DNA from: UBA1535 sp002323775
Lineage (GTDB): Bacteria; Bacillota; Clostridia; Tissierellales; Sedimentibacteraceae
Length of the DNA stretch: 42,199 bases
Reading direction: 5' to 3'
NCBI GenBank assembly: GCA_031993545.1
Contig: DAMAHZ010000019.1
Span: forward strand, 1-42,199
Part shown: positions 16,701 to 24,750 of the stretch, one piece after another
Position numbering within the stretch: the stretch's first letter is position 1
Layout of the letters: every line of letters starts with the position of its first letter
Position numbers and translations under genes: made by a program
Notes under the pieces: generated by a model
What the model was told of the DNA's origin: nothing
Seen by the model: only the letters and a program-made list of their open reading frames with translations
Database searches by the model: none

Positions 16701-16901
16701 ATGAGCAATAACAGGAAAAAAGTTTTTACAGAGAATGATTTCATGAAGATGGAGATAGCTAAGGAAATTGGCTTGATTGATAAGATTGAAGAAATAGGCT
16801 GGGGCGGTCTGACTGCTAAGGAAAGCGGTAGAATTGGCGGAATAATGACTGCTAAAAAAAGAAAGGGTAAAAGAATTGATGATGAGGCAAAACTTTTATA
16901 A
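16701..16901 (+). CDS. Alpha/beta-type small acid-soluble spore protein
   Basis: The 66-residue basic protein carries the SASP signature: a MEIAKEIG segment (17-24), where the GPR germination protease would cut, and GWGGLTAKESGRIGGIMTAKK (33-53), matching the conserved DNA-binding helix region. Such proteins coat spore DNA in the A form and protect it from UV and heat. The GWGG variant resembles the minor SspF-like members. The ATG at 16701 follows GAGAGG by seven bases; an upstream in-frame ATG at 16686 has no such site. I could not find a convincing sigma-G promoter in the preceding 170 bases. The 3' end overlaps the following methyltransferase gene by 23 bases. Confidence 0.8.
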   Translation: MSNNRKKVFTENDFMKMEIAKEIGLIDKIEEIGWGGLTAKESGRIGGIMTAKKRKGKRIDDEAKLL

Positions 16902-17616
16902 AGAATTTTCGTTTATATACGATAAATTGATGACTGATGTTGACTACGATAAGTGGACAGAGTTTATTCTTAAAAACATTCCCCAAAACAGTAAAAAGTT
17001 GTTAGAAGCAGCATGTGGTACAGGTGCTATAACATATAATTTAGCTCAGGGTAATTTAGACATAACAGCCTTTGATTTATCAGAGGAAATGCTTGTAAAA
17101 GCGTATGAAAAGCTAAGAAGATATAAAAATGTTAAATTACTTAATCAAAATATGGCTAAGTTTAAAATTAATCAAAGCTTTGATGCCTGTGTATCCTGCT
17201 GTGACGGAGTAAATTATTTGGATAGTAACGATATGACAGCATTCTTCAAAAGAGCATTTAAGCATTTGAATAAAAATGGGAAATTTATTTTTGATATTAG
17301 TACGCAATTTAAGTATAATTCTATGGAAGATATTTATATTTATGATAAAAATGATGTATTCTATGTTTGGGAAAATAAGCTGGATAAAGAAAAGGATATT
17401 GTTTTTATGGAAATAAATTTCTTTGTCAAAGCTATGGACAAGTATGCCAGAATTACAGAAATTCAAACTCATTACATACATAAGGTTTCTGATATTGAAA
17501 ACATTCTAAAAGATATAGGCTTTTCTGATATTAAGGTATATGACTCATATACAGATGATTTTTATAATGACTCATCAATGAGAGCAACATTTGTTTGCGA
17601 AAAAACTGGAAGATAG
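16879..17616 (+). CDS. Class I SAM-dependent methyltransferase
   Basis: The 245-residue cytosolic protein begins FYKEFSFIYDKLMTDVDYDKW, typical of this group. It has motif I EAACGTGAITYNLA, motif II ITAFDLSEEML, the acidic DACVSCCDGVNYL strand and LNKNGKFIFDIST (post-motif). The family has many substrates (small molecules, tRNA) and none can be assigned here. Three consecutive possible starts (TTG 16876, ATG 16879, ATG 16882) lie inside the end of the spore-protein gene; AAAGGG at 16863-16868 favours one of the first two. The overlap suggests cotranscription or translational coupling with a sporulation gene. Confidence 0.8.
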   Translation: MMRQNFYKEFSFIYDKLMTDVDYDKWTEFILKNIPQNSKKLLEAACGTGAITYNLAQGNLDITAFDLSEEMLVKAYEKLRRYKNVKLLNQNMAKFKINQSFDACVSCCDGVNYLDSNDMTAFFKRAFKHLNKNGKFIFDISTQFKYNSMEDIYIYDKNDVFYVWENKLDKEKDIVFMEINFFVKAMDKYARITEIQTHYIHKVSDIENILKDIGFSDIKVYDSYTDDFYNDSSMRATFVCEKTGR

Positions 17617-17690
17617 CATTAATTTGTGCTATACTCAATTTGGAAAATTCTTTTACAATATAACTTGCACTTTGCATAAGGGAGGTAAGT

Positions 17691-19313
17691 ATGAAACACA
17701 CCCTAATTTTTGGACATAAAATACCAGATACTGACAGTGTTTGTGCTGCTATAACATTGTCAAATTTAAAAAATGAATTAAACGAAAGCTCAAAGCCATA
17801 CATATTAAGCGAAGTAAATAGAGAAACAGAATTTGTGTTGGATTATTTTGAAGTGGAGACACCAAAGCTCCTTAAAAATGTAAAGCTTCAAATTAATGAC
17901 TTAAATTATGATAAAATAGAGCCCTTTAAGCCTGAATACCCAGTTTTTTATGCTTATCATTATATGCACGAAAAAACTCTTAGAACATTGCCGGTAACAG
18001 ATAATGAAAATAAATTGGTCGGTATCATAACAATGAAAGATATTGCTATGAACCTTATTAATACAGAGCAAAAAACACTTACTACATCCTATGATAATAT
18101 TATAAACACTTTAGACGCTAGACCAATAACGAAATTTGATGAAATTATTGATGGAGAAATAGTAGTCACTGCATTTTATTTTGAAACATTAAAAAGTAGA
18201 AATGTAGTAGACAGCTCATCAATAGTAATAGTAGGAGATAGATATGATGTAGTTGAGCTTGCAATAGAAAATAAAGCTAAACTTATAATAATTACAGGAA
18301 ATTTGGATATTCCCGAAAGACTTGTTGAGTATGCTAAGAATAATAAGGTTAATTTGATTATTTCACCATACAAAACATACTATACAGCAAAAAACATCAG
18401 CTTAGCAAAGCCGGTATCTGAAATTATGACTAAAACGCATTTGGTAAAGTTTTATGAAGATACTTATCTTGAGGATATTAAGGAAGAATTAGAAAGTACA
18501 AGACATTCAAAGTTTCCTATTATTGCAAAGGATAATACATACTTAGGAATTATGGGCAGAGCTCATTTGCTCAATCCATCTAAAAAAAGAGTCATATTGG
18601 TTGACCACAATGAATATGGACAAAGTGCAGATGGCTTGGAGGAGGCGGAAATAGCAGAAATTATAGATCATCATAAAATAGGTGATATATCAACATCCTT
18701 GCCGATTAGCTTTAGAAATATTCCTGTTGGGAGCACAAACACTATAATTTATTATATGTACAAGGAAAATGCTATAAATATAGATAAAAAAATGGCAGGT
18801 CTTATGATATCGGGTATTCTTTCTGATACATTGATGCTTAAATCACCTACCACCACTAAAAATGATACAGAGGCTGTACATGATTTAGCTAGAACTCTAA
18901 ATATCAGTATTCATGAATATTGTATGCTAATGTTTAAGGCTGGAACTTCACTTAGCGGAAAAACAATTGAGGATGTTTTATATCAAGATTTTAAAAGATT
19001 TGATGTAAGCTCTAAAAAAATTGGAGTTTCACAAGTGTTCACTATGGGCATCGAAGAAATTATGAATAAAAAAGAAGAATATATAAAATACATTGATTCA
19101 ATTGCTGATTTAAGAGGATATTATCTAAATATCATGGCTGTAACTGATATAATTAACGAAGGCTCATACATGTTCTATACATCCGAAAGAGAAAAGCTTG
19201 TTAAAAATATTTTTGAATTAAAAGAAGCGTATCAAGGTGTTTATATACCAAAATGTGTATCAAGAAAAAAACAGATAGTTCCAAGTATTATAAATGCTTT
19301 GCATCATATTTAG
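17691..19313 (+). CDS. ppaC: CBS/DRTGG-containing manganese-dependent inorganic pyrophosphatase
   Basis: Family II pyrophosphatase (DHH superfamily) hydrolysing pyrophosphate to phosphate. Metal ligands are visible at HKIPDTDSV (His9, Asp13, Asp15), VDHNE (about 304) and IDHHKIG (Asp326, His327, His328). DHHA2 substrate residues occur near the end (SRKKQIVPS). At 540 residues it is about 230 longer than the catalytic core because of a regulatory insert (about 65-300): CBS repeats (TLPVTDNENKLVGIITMKDI; SKFPIIAKDNTYLGIMGRAHL) flanking a DRTGG-like domain. In characterised homologues the CBS pair is inhibited by AMP/ADP and activated by ATP or Ap4A. GGGAGG lies five bases before the ATG. Separate from the upstream methyltransferase by 74 bases. 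Confidence 0.93.
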   Translation: MKHTLIFGHKIPDTDSVCAAITLSNLKNELNESSKPYILSEVNRETEFVLDYFEVETPKLLKNVKLQINDLNYDKIEPFKPEYPVFYAYHYMHEKTLRTLPVTDNENKLVGIITMKDIAMNLINTEQKTLTTSYDNIINTLDARPITKFDEIIDGEIVVTAFYFETLKSRNVVDSSSIVIVGDRYDVVELAIENKAKLIIITGNLDIPERLVEYAKNNKVNLIISPYKTYYTAKNISLAKPVSEIMTKTHLVKFYEDTYLEDIKEELESTRHSKFPIIAKDNTYLGIMGRAHLLNPSKKRVILVDHNEYGQSADGLEEAEIAEIIDHHKIGDISTSLPISFRNIPVGSTNTIIYYMYKENAINIDKKMAGLMISGILSDTLMLKSPTTTKNDTEAVHDLARTLNISIHEYCMLMFKAGTSLSGKTIEDVLYQDFKRFDVSSKKIGVSQVFTMGIEEIMNKKEEYIKYIDSIADLRGYYLNIMAVTDIINEGSYMFYTSEREKLVKNIFELKEAYQGVYIPKCVSRKKQIVPSIINALHHI

Positions 19314-19383
19314 CTATATTGCTTGCACTACTGTGAAATTTGCACATATTTAAAATATGCGTCGGAATAAATTTATAAAAAAC

Positions 19384-19402
19384 TGTAATAAATACTATTA
19401 CA
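19384..19402 (+). promoter_or_regulatory. Inverted repeat upstream of hslO, possible operator
   Basis: TGTAATA, five bases, TATTACA forms a perfect 7-bp hyphenated palindrome 29 bases before the Hsp33 start. A second palindrome, CATATTTAAAATATG, is at 19345-19359. I cannot assign a regulator and no confident promoter is seen, so it may be incidental AT-rich symmetry. Confidence 0.35.
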
Positions 19403-19430
19403 AACATTTGATTGGAAGGAAAAAAGATTA

Positions 19431-20315
19431 ATGGATTACATGATAAGAGGAATTGACAAGGATAAAACCTTTAGAATATTTGCTGTAAAATCAACAGAGG
19501 TAGTTGATGAAGCCAGAAGAAATCACCAAACATCTCCTACAGCCTCAGCTGCACTCGGAAGAACCTTGACTGTAGGTTTGATGATGGGATATATGATGAA
19601 AAATGACAAAGATAAGTTAACTATCAAGATAAACGGTGGAGGCCCTGTAGGAACTATTCTAATTACTGCTGATAACAAAGGAAATGTAAAGGGCTATGTA
19701 GACAACCCTACAGCAGATGTAGAAAGAAAAGCTAGTGGCAAGCTTGATGTAGGTGCTTTAGTTGGAACAAATGGGAAAATAACCGTTATAAAGGACATTG
19801 GCTTAAAAGAGCCATATATCGGAACCTCTGATATAGTAACAGGCGAAATTGCAGAAGATTTAGCACTATACTACTTTTTATCGGAGCAAACATCATCAGC
19901 TATCGCAGCAGGTGTATTGGTAAATCCCGACACAAGCATAAAATCTGCCGGAGGTTTGATTGTTCAGCCACTTCCTGACATATCGGATGAAGGCATAAAA
20001 AGATTGGAAGATATGTTTGCTAATATGAAATCAGTATCCGAATATTTTGATACTGAAAAGGATATTGAAGAAATTGTTGATGAGATATTTGAAGGCTTCG
20101 AGATAAAAATAACAGAAAAAATACCTGTACAATTCAACTGCGATTGTTCAAATGAGAGAATAGATGGGGTTTTGGTTTCGCTTGGGAAAGAGGAACTCAA
20201 AAAAATAATTGAAGAAGATAAAAAAGCAGAAATTACTTGTACGTTCTGCAATAAAAAATATAAATACAACAAGGAACAGCTAGAGAATTTAATGGAAACT
20301 ATTAAGAAAAATTAA
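19431..20315 (+). CDS. hslO: Redox-regulated chaperone Hsp33
   Basis: Holdase chaperone activated by oxidation. The 294-residue protein shows the family N-terminal core (ARRNHQTSPTASAALGRTLT; GYVDNP) and the C-terminal redox switch: CDC at 237-239 and CTFC at 270-273, giving the four zinc-binding cysteines (CxC and CxxC). When oxidised, these release zinc and unfold the linker to expose the client-binding surface. The ATG follows GGAAGG by about 10 bases. It follows the pyrophosphatase by 117 bases with no terminator in between, so read-through is possible. The end is followed within 30 bases by a strong palindrome with a promoter. Confidence 0.96.
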   Translation: MDYMIRGIDKDKTFRIFAVKSTEVVDEARRNHQTSPTASAALGRTLTVGLMMGYMMKNDKDKLTIKINGGGPVGTILITADNKGNVKGYVDNPTADVERKASGKLDVGALVGTNGKITVIKDIGLKEPYIGTSDIVTGEIAEDLALYYFLSEQTSSAIAAGVLVNPDTSIKSAGGLIVQPLPDISDEGIKRLEDMFANMKSVSEYFDTEKDIEEIVDEIFEGFEIKITEKIPVQFNCDCSNERIDGVLVSLGKEELKKIIEEDKKAEITCTFCNKKYKYNKEQLENLMETIKKN

Positions 20316-20336
20316 AATGTTGTATTATTTAAGTTG

Positions 20337-20381
20337 TTGACAAAATCTGTACTGCGTATTATAATACATAGTACAGATTTT
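20337..20381 (+). promoter_or_regulatory. Consensus promoter embedded in a long palindrome
   Basis: TTGACA (20337-20342) and TATAAT (20360-20365), 17 bases apart, form a perfect sigma-A promoter. The -35 end, spacer and -10 are covered by a palindrome: AAAATCTGTACT (20342-20353) with AGTACAGATTTT (20370-20381), plus an inner GTATTATAATAC (20356-20367). As RNA it is a hairpin followed by AATTTTTAA and could terminate hslO; as DNA it looks like an operator covering the promoter for the downstream glycosyltransferase, leaving a leader of about 260 bases that contains repeat copy B. The 318-base gap (20316-20633) holds only these two elements. Confidence 0.6.
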
Positions 20382-20493
20382 AATTTTTAATAAAGCAATA
20401 TAAACGGTAAAATTTTAATAAAATTTTAAGAATTATGTAATAAATTTTTAACTAATTTGTATTATGATGTAATAATGTGAGAATTGATAATTA

Positions 20494-20647
20494 ATGTCAG
20501 TAATTAAAGAAATTAAAAATAATGAAAGGATATGCACTTGGTAATATTCACAAGTATTCTATAGAGTGAATGTAGTTCGCTCTTTTATCTATAAAAATAA
20601 TGGGGTATATAGGAATTGTTGTGAAATAAGTGCATGAGCATAATCAT
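20494..20647 (+). repeat. Intergenic element, copy B (family of three)
   Basis: Its 5' block shares 23 identical bases with copy C (20510-20532 and 28294-28316). ATGCACTT (20532-20539) pairs with AAGTGCAT (20628-20635), against ATGCACC/GGTGCAT in copy A, a compensatory change. A second stem joins TTCACAA (20547-20553) with TTGTGAA (20619-20625). The interior is about 50 bases longer than in copy A. The 3' block overlaps ATG 20634, the first in-frame ATG of the glycosyltransferase. An ATG at 20494 opens MSVIKEIKNNERICTW, ending at a TAA (20542). Confidence 0.6.
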
Positions 20648-21719
20648 GCAAAATATATTAATATTGACGGCGTCCTTTGGCATGGGACATAAGAGTGTAT
20701 CTAGTGCAATAAAAGAGCAGATAGAGTTAAAAAATAAAGATTTTAATGTTGAAATAGTAGATATTTTAGATGTATTTAATCCTGCATTAAATAATGTTGG
20801 GTCTAAAATTTATTACAATTTGACTGAACATTATCCCCTTGTATATAATACAATATACGATATAAAAAAAACAAATAAAAATAACTTGTTTGATATTTTA
20901 CTTTGTACAGCTTATTATAAGAAACTGCATAAATATATAGAAGCTTTTTCTCCAAAATTAATAATAAGCACATTTCCATTATGTTCTTGTGCTGTGTCTA
21001 TGATAAAAAAGATGTGTAAACTTAATACTAAAATGATTACAGTTATAACTGATATAACAGATAGCTGGGAATGGTTATATAATGGAACAGATTTGTATAT
21101 GGTACCGTCTAAAGAGGTAAAAAATAAGCTAATCGCTAAGGGTATAGATAAAAATATAATCAAGGTAACAGGAATTCCTGTGAAAAATAGGTTTTTAAAC
21201 AGTAAGCAAAATACAGAAAAAAACACTCTTTTGATAATTGCAACAGGTATGACAGCGCAGGATTTATCTGATGATGTACTTAAGCAAATAGATAATTATA
21301 GCAGTTTAAAAACTGTAATAGTTACAGGAAGAAATCAAGACCTGTATAGTAAGCTGTCATTGAAGCTGTATAAAAATATAGAGGTGCTTGGTTTTGTAAA
21401 TAATATTGATGAACTGATGGATAAAGCAATATTTTTAATGACAAAGCCCGGAGGAATAACGGTTTTTGAGGCTATCAATAAAGAGCTTCCTTTGCTGGTG
21501 AAGGACAGTGGAATAGGTCAAGAAAAAGGCAATGTTGACTTTATAAAGAAAAATAATTTAGGCATGGTTATAAATAATGCTGATGATTTATTAGAAGTGA
21601 TTAATGACTATTTGCAAAATCCGAATAAAAACATAGAATTCAGCAGAAATATGCGAAAAATAAGAAAGGATTTAAGTCCCAATAAGGTGGTCGAATGTAT
21701 CTTGGAGAATGCTAACTAG
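20646..21719 (+). CDS. MGDG synthase/UgtP-type glycosyltransferase
   Basis: The 357-residue protein has the MGDG-synthase N-terminal domain (NILILTASFGMGHKSVSSAI, the acceptor-lipid loop) and a GT28-type C-terminal domain (TGMTAQDL, VIVTGRN, VLGFVNNIDELMDKAIFLMTKPGGITVFEAI, which is the UDP-sugar site with PGG and Glu). Family members transfer glucose or galactose from a UDP-sugar to diacylglycerol to make membrane glycolipids or lipoteichoic-acid anchors. This enzyme acts at the inner membrane face. Two starts are possible: ATG 20634 (inside the repeat stem) and ATG 20646, which gives the usual family N-terminus. Neither has a good ribosome binding site, which is unusual in this genome. A flippase-like gene follows after 39 bases. 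Confidence 0.85.
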   Translation: MQNILILTASFGMGHKSVSSAIKEQIELKNKDFNVEIVDILDVFNPALNNVGSKIYYNLTEHYPLVYNTIYDIKKTNKNNLFDILLCTAYYKKLHKYIEAFSPKLIISTFPLCSCAVSMIKKMCKLNTKMITVITDITDSWEWLYNGTDLYMVPSKEVKNKLIAKGIDKNIIKVTGIPVKNRFLNSKQNTEKNTLLIIATGMTAQDLSDDVLKQIDNYSSLKTVIVTGRNQDLYSKLSLKLYKNIEVLGFVNNIDELMDKAIFLMTKPGGITVFEAINKELPLLVKDSGIGQEKGNVDFIKKNNLGMVINNADDLLEVINDYLQNPNKNIEFSRNMRKIRKDLSPNKVVECILENAN

Positions 21720-21758
21720 ACAAAAGATGAGAGTTGTCTGCGAAGGGAGAAAGATAGT

Positions 21759-22799
21759 ATGAGTAAAGATAATAAAAAAAAGATATTTAACTTTTGCTTT
21801 ATAGCATTTTCGAGTTTAATATTAATATATATATTGATGAAAAGCAGTGACATTTCATCCATTTATGATGTTTTGAAAGATATAAAATTACAATATGTTT
21901 TAATTGCAATAGGTTGCTTATTCATATTTTGGCTTTTAGAAGCTTATATGATTTTTAAGCTAATCCTTAAATTTACTGATAAAAAAGGAAATCTTGAAAC
22001 ATTCTGGCTTGCACTTAAAACAACATTAGTAGGACAATATTATAGCAATATCACTCCGGGTGCTTCTGGTGGACAACCTGTTCAGCTATATATTATGAAA
22101 GGTGAAAATGTACCGCTTAGTGAGGGAACCGCTATTCTTGTGGAAAAATTTCTGTTATTTCAAGTAGGGGTGACGATTTATTCATTAGCTTTAGCTATAT
22201 ATAAGCTTAGAACCTTGGTAGGATTTGCCAATAGTGCTACGTGGTTTGTAATGATAGGCTTAGTAGTAAATATCTTAATGATTTTGTGTATATGGTTAAT
22301 TTCGATTAAGCCAAAATTTATTAGGAATGTAATTGGATTTATAATAAATTTTTTAGCTAAATGCAGAATTATTAAGGATTTGAGTAAGGCTCAAAATGAT
22401 TTTGAAGAATTTGTAAAAAATTATGAAATTTCTATAAAAAAGATGAAAAATAATAAAATGTTGACTTTCAAGCTATTTGCATTAACCTTTGTACAGCTTA
22501 CACTGTTTTTCAGTATAACATATTTTATTTACAAATCCTTTAATTTGAATGGAAACGGAATTTTTGAAATTATATGCCTTCAAGCCTTTGTGTATATGTC
22601 TGTGTCCTTTGTACCAATTCCCGGAACTATAGGAGCCAGTGAAATGGGCTTTATGCTTCTGCTTGGCAATGTATTTTCTAAAAATATAATTGGAGCTGCA
22701 ATTTTGATGTGGAGAGGTATCAGTTATTATTTTAGTTTAATTTTCAGCGGAATTTTTGTAATATTGATATCAATATTCAAAAAATATAAACCAATATAA
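21759..22799 (+). CDS. Flippase-like/lysylphosphatidylglycerol synthase-type transmembrane protein
   Basis: Polytopic membrane protein of 346 residues and about eight to nine hydrophobic segments. Motifs TTLVGQYYSNITPGASGGQPVQ and AILVEKFLLF, and a C-terminal FVPIPGTIGASEMGF, match the UPF0104/LPG_synthase_TM family, whose members include the flippase half of MprF and glycosyl-lipid transport proteins. There is no C-terminal aminoacyltransferase domain, so it is not an MprF synthase. With a lipid glycosyltransferase immediately upstream, moving a glycolipid across the membrane is a reasonable but unproven role. GGGAG lies eight bases before the ATG, and the stop is one base from the next ATG. 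Confidence 0.85.
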   Translation: MSKDNKKKIFNFCFIAFSSLILIYILMKSSDISSIYDVLKDIKLQYVLIAIGCLFIFWLLEAYMIFKLILKFTDKKGNLETFWLALKTTLVGQYYSNITPGASGGQPVQLYIMKGENVPLSEGTAILVEKFLLFQVGVTIYSLALAIYKLRTLVGFANSATWFVMIGLVVNILMILCIWLISIKPKFIRNVIGFIINFLAKCRIIKDLSKAQNDFEEFVKNYEISIKKMKNNKMLTFKLFALTFVQLTLFFSITYFIYKSFNLNGNGIFEIICLQAFVYMSVSFVPIPGTIGASEMGFMLLLGNVFSKNIIGAAILMWRGISYYFSLIFSGIFVILISIFKKYKPI

Positions 22800-22800
22800 A

Positions 22801-23532
22801 ATGAATCCTTTTGTAATTTCTTGGAAACCTAAATTTGCTATTGTTGATTTTAGAGCAGATGAAAAAATATTTGAAACTATAAGAAAATTTAACATTATAC
22901 CGATAAAGACTATTAAGTGCGATGATATTTTAGAACCAGTTTGCGGTCATCCGGACATGGTTATACATCCTATTGATAATAAAAATATTGTCATTGCTCC
23001 GAATGTTTTTGATTATTATGCAAGTATATTTGAAAATAGTGGAATAAAACTTATTAAAGGTGGAAAAACTTTAAGTAGAAACTATCCAAACGATATTGCA
23101 TATAATGTAGCAAGAATAAGGAACTATGCTATACACAATTTAAAATATACGGATGAGGTTTTAAAATATTATTTGCAAAAATCAGATATAAGCTTTGTTC
23201 ATGTAAATCAGGGATATACAAAGTGTTCAACTGCCTGTATTGACAACGATAAAGCCATTACTTCTGATTTCACAATTTATACTACTATTAGAAATTTAGG
23301 TCTTAAATGTCTGTATTTTAATTCCCAAAATGTATATTTAAAGGGTTTTGAATATGGTTTTGCTGGCGGATGTATGGGAATGTTAGATGATAAGAATTTT
23401 TTATTGACAGGTAGAATTTATGACAAGGAGCAAAGAAAAGAGCTTTATAACTTTGTAGAGACTTCGGCGTTTAAAGTCATAGAAGCTTCTGACGAGATTT
23501 TGACTGACTACGGAACGATAATAGTAATATAA
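22801..23532 (+). CDS. DUF6873 family protein (GME-fold-like)
   Basis: The 243-residue soluble protein matches what I recall of a clostridial family now called DUF6873, with a fold related to guanidino-group-modifying (amidinotransferase/agmatine deiminase-like) enzymes. Visible pieces are CGHPDMVIHPI, YTKCSTACIDNDKAITSD, and YGFAGGCMGMLDDKNFLLTG, containing the His and Cys residues that are conserved in such folds; whether it is an active enzyme is unknown. The ATG is one base after the previous stop, so it is translationally coupled to the flippase-like gene. No ribosome binding site is clear. The name rests on memory of the family, not a search. Confidence 0.6.
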   Translation: MNPFVISWKPKFAIVDFRADEKIFETIRKFNIIPIKTIKCDDILEPVCGHPDMVIHPIDNKNIVIAPNVFDYYASIFENSGIKLIKGGKTLSRNYPNDIAYNVARIRNYAIHNLKYTDEVLKYYLQKSDISFVHVNQGYTKCSTACIDNDKAITSDFTIYTTIRNLGLKCLYFNSQNVYLKGFEYGFAGGCMGMLDDKNFLLTGRIYDKEQRKELYNFVETSAFKVIEASDEILTDYGTIIVI

Positions 23533-23583
23533 ATATGGCTCGCACAGCGAGACGGTGTATAATTTGCAAATGATAAAAGCAAA

Positions 23584-23629
23584 AAGTGTTAGATTCAAAT
23601 ATATACCTTATATTTAGAGCTTAGCACTT
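23584..23629 (+). other. Long hairpin in the ytxC leader
   Basis: AAGTGTTA (23584-23591) pairs with TAGCACTT (23622-23629), then AAATATA (23597-23603) pairs with TATATTT (23609-23615) around an internal loop, loop TACCT. It ends 17 bases before the ribosome binding site of ytxC. It lacks a T-run, so it is not a terminator. Possible roles are mRNA stability or translational control. Confidence 0.4.
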
Positions 23630-23659
23630 ACAATCATAAATACTTGGAGGAGTGGTAGC

Positions 23660-24499
23660 TTGGAGCTTTTATCATTGGAAATAGACAAAAAAGACGATGT
23701 TAGTTATTATAATATAATCAGCACTTTGACAAATTTGCAGCATAAATCAATGACTGCGACAATATATGCACAAAATGATACTTATGATAAAATTATTTAT
23801 AATATAGATAAATTAACAGATATAGAAGAATGCAGAGATGAAATTATCTCTAAAATAAATGATATTATAAAATCTTACATGATGGAAGAAGCTTTTAATT
23901 ATTTTGAAAAAAGCTATTTTTATTTTGAAGATGCAGAGAGCAGCTCAATTAAGAAAATAATTGAAGAAGAAATAAATAGTGACATTAAGGTTAATCTTAT
24001 ACTTAAAGTAAAAATTAAAGAGTATTTAGAAAGCTCTAGCGTGATAAATGTAAATGGATTTGTAAAATTCAGATTAAAATTTATTAAGGACTATGTACAG
24101 CAAATAGTTGAAAAATGTATAGATAATTATCTAATAAAAAAAGAATATACAGATTTTATAAGTATGCTAAAATATTTTTCTGAAGACGAGACAGAAACTA
24201 AGGAAAATATAAATATTATGTTTAATGATGGTAAATTGCAGATATACAATGAAGATATGGAAAAAATCAGCTTGATTTCAAATGTTGAGTTTTCTGAAGA
24301 ACTAGAGCCTTCAGAGCTTATATATGACGAAAGTATTATAAATTCAATCATAACAATTTCACCTAAAAAAATTATTATGCACTTGACAAAAAGTTATGAA
24401 AATATGGATGATATAAGTAAAAACACAGTTGATATAATTAACAAGCTTTTTGTAGACAGGATAAAATTCTGTATGGATTGCGAGTATTGTAAGGGTTAA
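23660..24499 (+). CDS. ytxC: YtxC-family sporulation protein
   Basis: A 279-residue acidic, largely helical protein. The pattern (opening hydrophobic strand, a YMMEEAFNYFEKSYFYFEDAE helix, KEYLESSSVINVNGFVKFRLKFIKDYVQQIVEKCIDNYLIKKEY core, and a C-terminal IISPKKIIMHL / FCMDCEYC) matches YtxC, a conserved spore-former protein of unknown biochemistry. The CMDCEYC motif near the end could bind a metal. The start is a TTG seven bases after GGAGGAG, and no better codon is near. It is set off from the preceding operon by 127 bases with a hairpin and followed by a terminator, so it may be separately expressed in sporulation. Confidence 0.8.
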   Translation: MELLSLEIDKKDDVSYYNIISTLTNLQHKSMTATIYAQNDTYDKIIYNIDKLTDIEECRDEIISKINDIIKSYMMEEAFNYFEKSYFYFEDAESSSIKKIIEEEINSDIKVNLILKVKIKEYLESSSVINVNGFVKFRLKFIKDYVQQIVEKCIDNYLIKKEYTDFISMLKYFSEDETETKENINIMFNDGKLQIYNEDMEKISLISNVEFSEELEPSELIYDESIINSIITISPKKIIMHLTKSYENMDDISKNTVDIINKLFVDRIKFCMDCEYCKG

Positions 24500-24516
24500 G
24501 AGAAAATATTTAATTA

Positions 24517-24550
24517 ATGATTACTCTGAACAACAGGGTAATCATTTTTA
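24517..24550 (+). terminator. Rho-independent terminator of ytxC
   Basis: ATGATTACTCTG (24517-24528) pairs with CAGGGTAATCAT (24534-24545), 12 bp with one G-U, loop AACAA, followed by T residues. Confidence 0.9.
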
Positions 24551-24609
24551 TTATATATAAAAAAATTTCATAATCTAAAAATTTTTCTTTAAATTTTTAA
24601 AAATTCTGC

Positions 24610-24717
24610 TATAATATATATGAAAAATATGTCTATATAGCGAAACTTGCTTAGCTTTCTATCAAGACATATATGTCTTGTATCTGTCTATTGTTGAAAC
24701 TTGCTTATTTAACAATA
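24610..24717 (+). ncRNA. Tandem-hairpin leader RNA upstream of the pantothenate transporter, pan-motif-like candidate
   Basis: A TATAAT at 24610-24615 suggests transcription from about 24622. Two units then carry an identical 12-base core, GAAACTTGCTTA, at 24642-24653 and 24696-24707. Unit 2 is closed by a 7-bp stem (TATTGTT 24689-24695 with AACAATA 24711-24717). Unit 1 can be closed by ATATGTCT (24627-24634) with AGACATAT (24665-24672), but AGACAT also pairs with ATGTCT downstream in the 18-base palindrome CAAGACATATATGTCTTG (24663-24680). The two pairings exclude each other, as in a switch. The tandem layout and the pantothenate genes recall the Firmicute pan RNA motif, but I cannot confirm its consensus. 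Confidence 0.5.
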
Positions 24718-24750
24718 AAATCATACAGAACGAGAACAGGAGGAAAACAA

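Noticed and set aside
24673..24750. An upstream start for the pantothenate S component that adds 26 residues.
   Set aside because: It runs through the palindrome and leader hairpin, has no ribosome binding site, and AGGAGG precedes the ATG at 24751.
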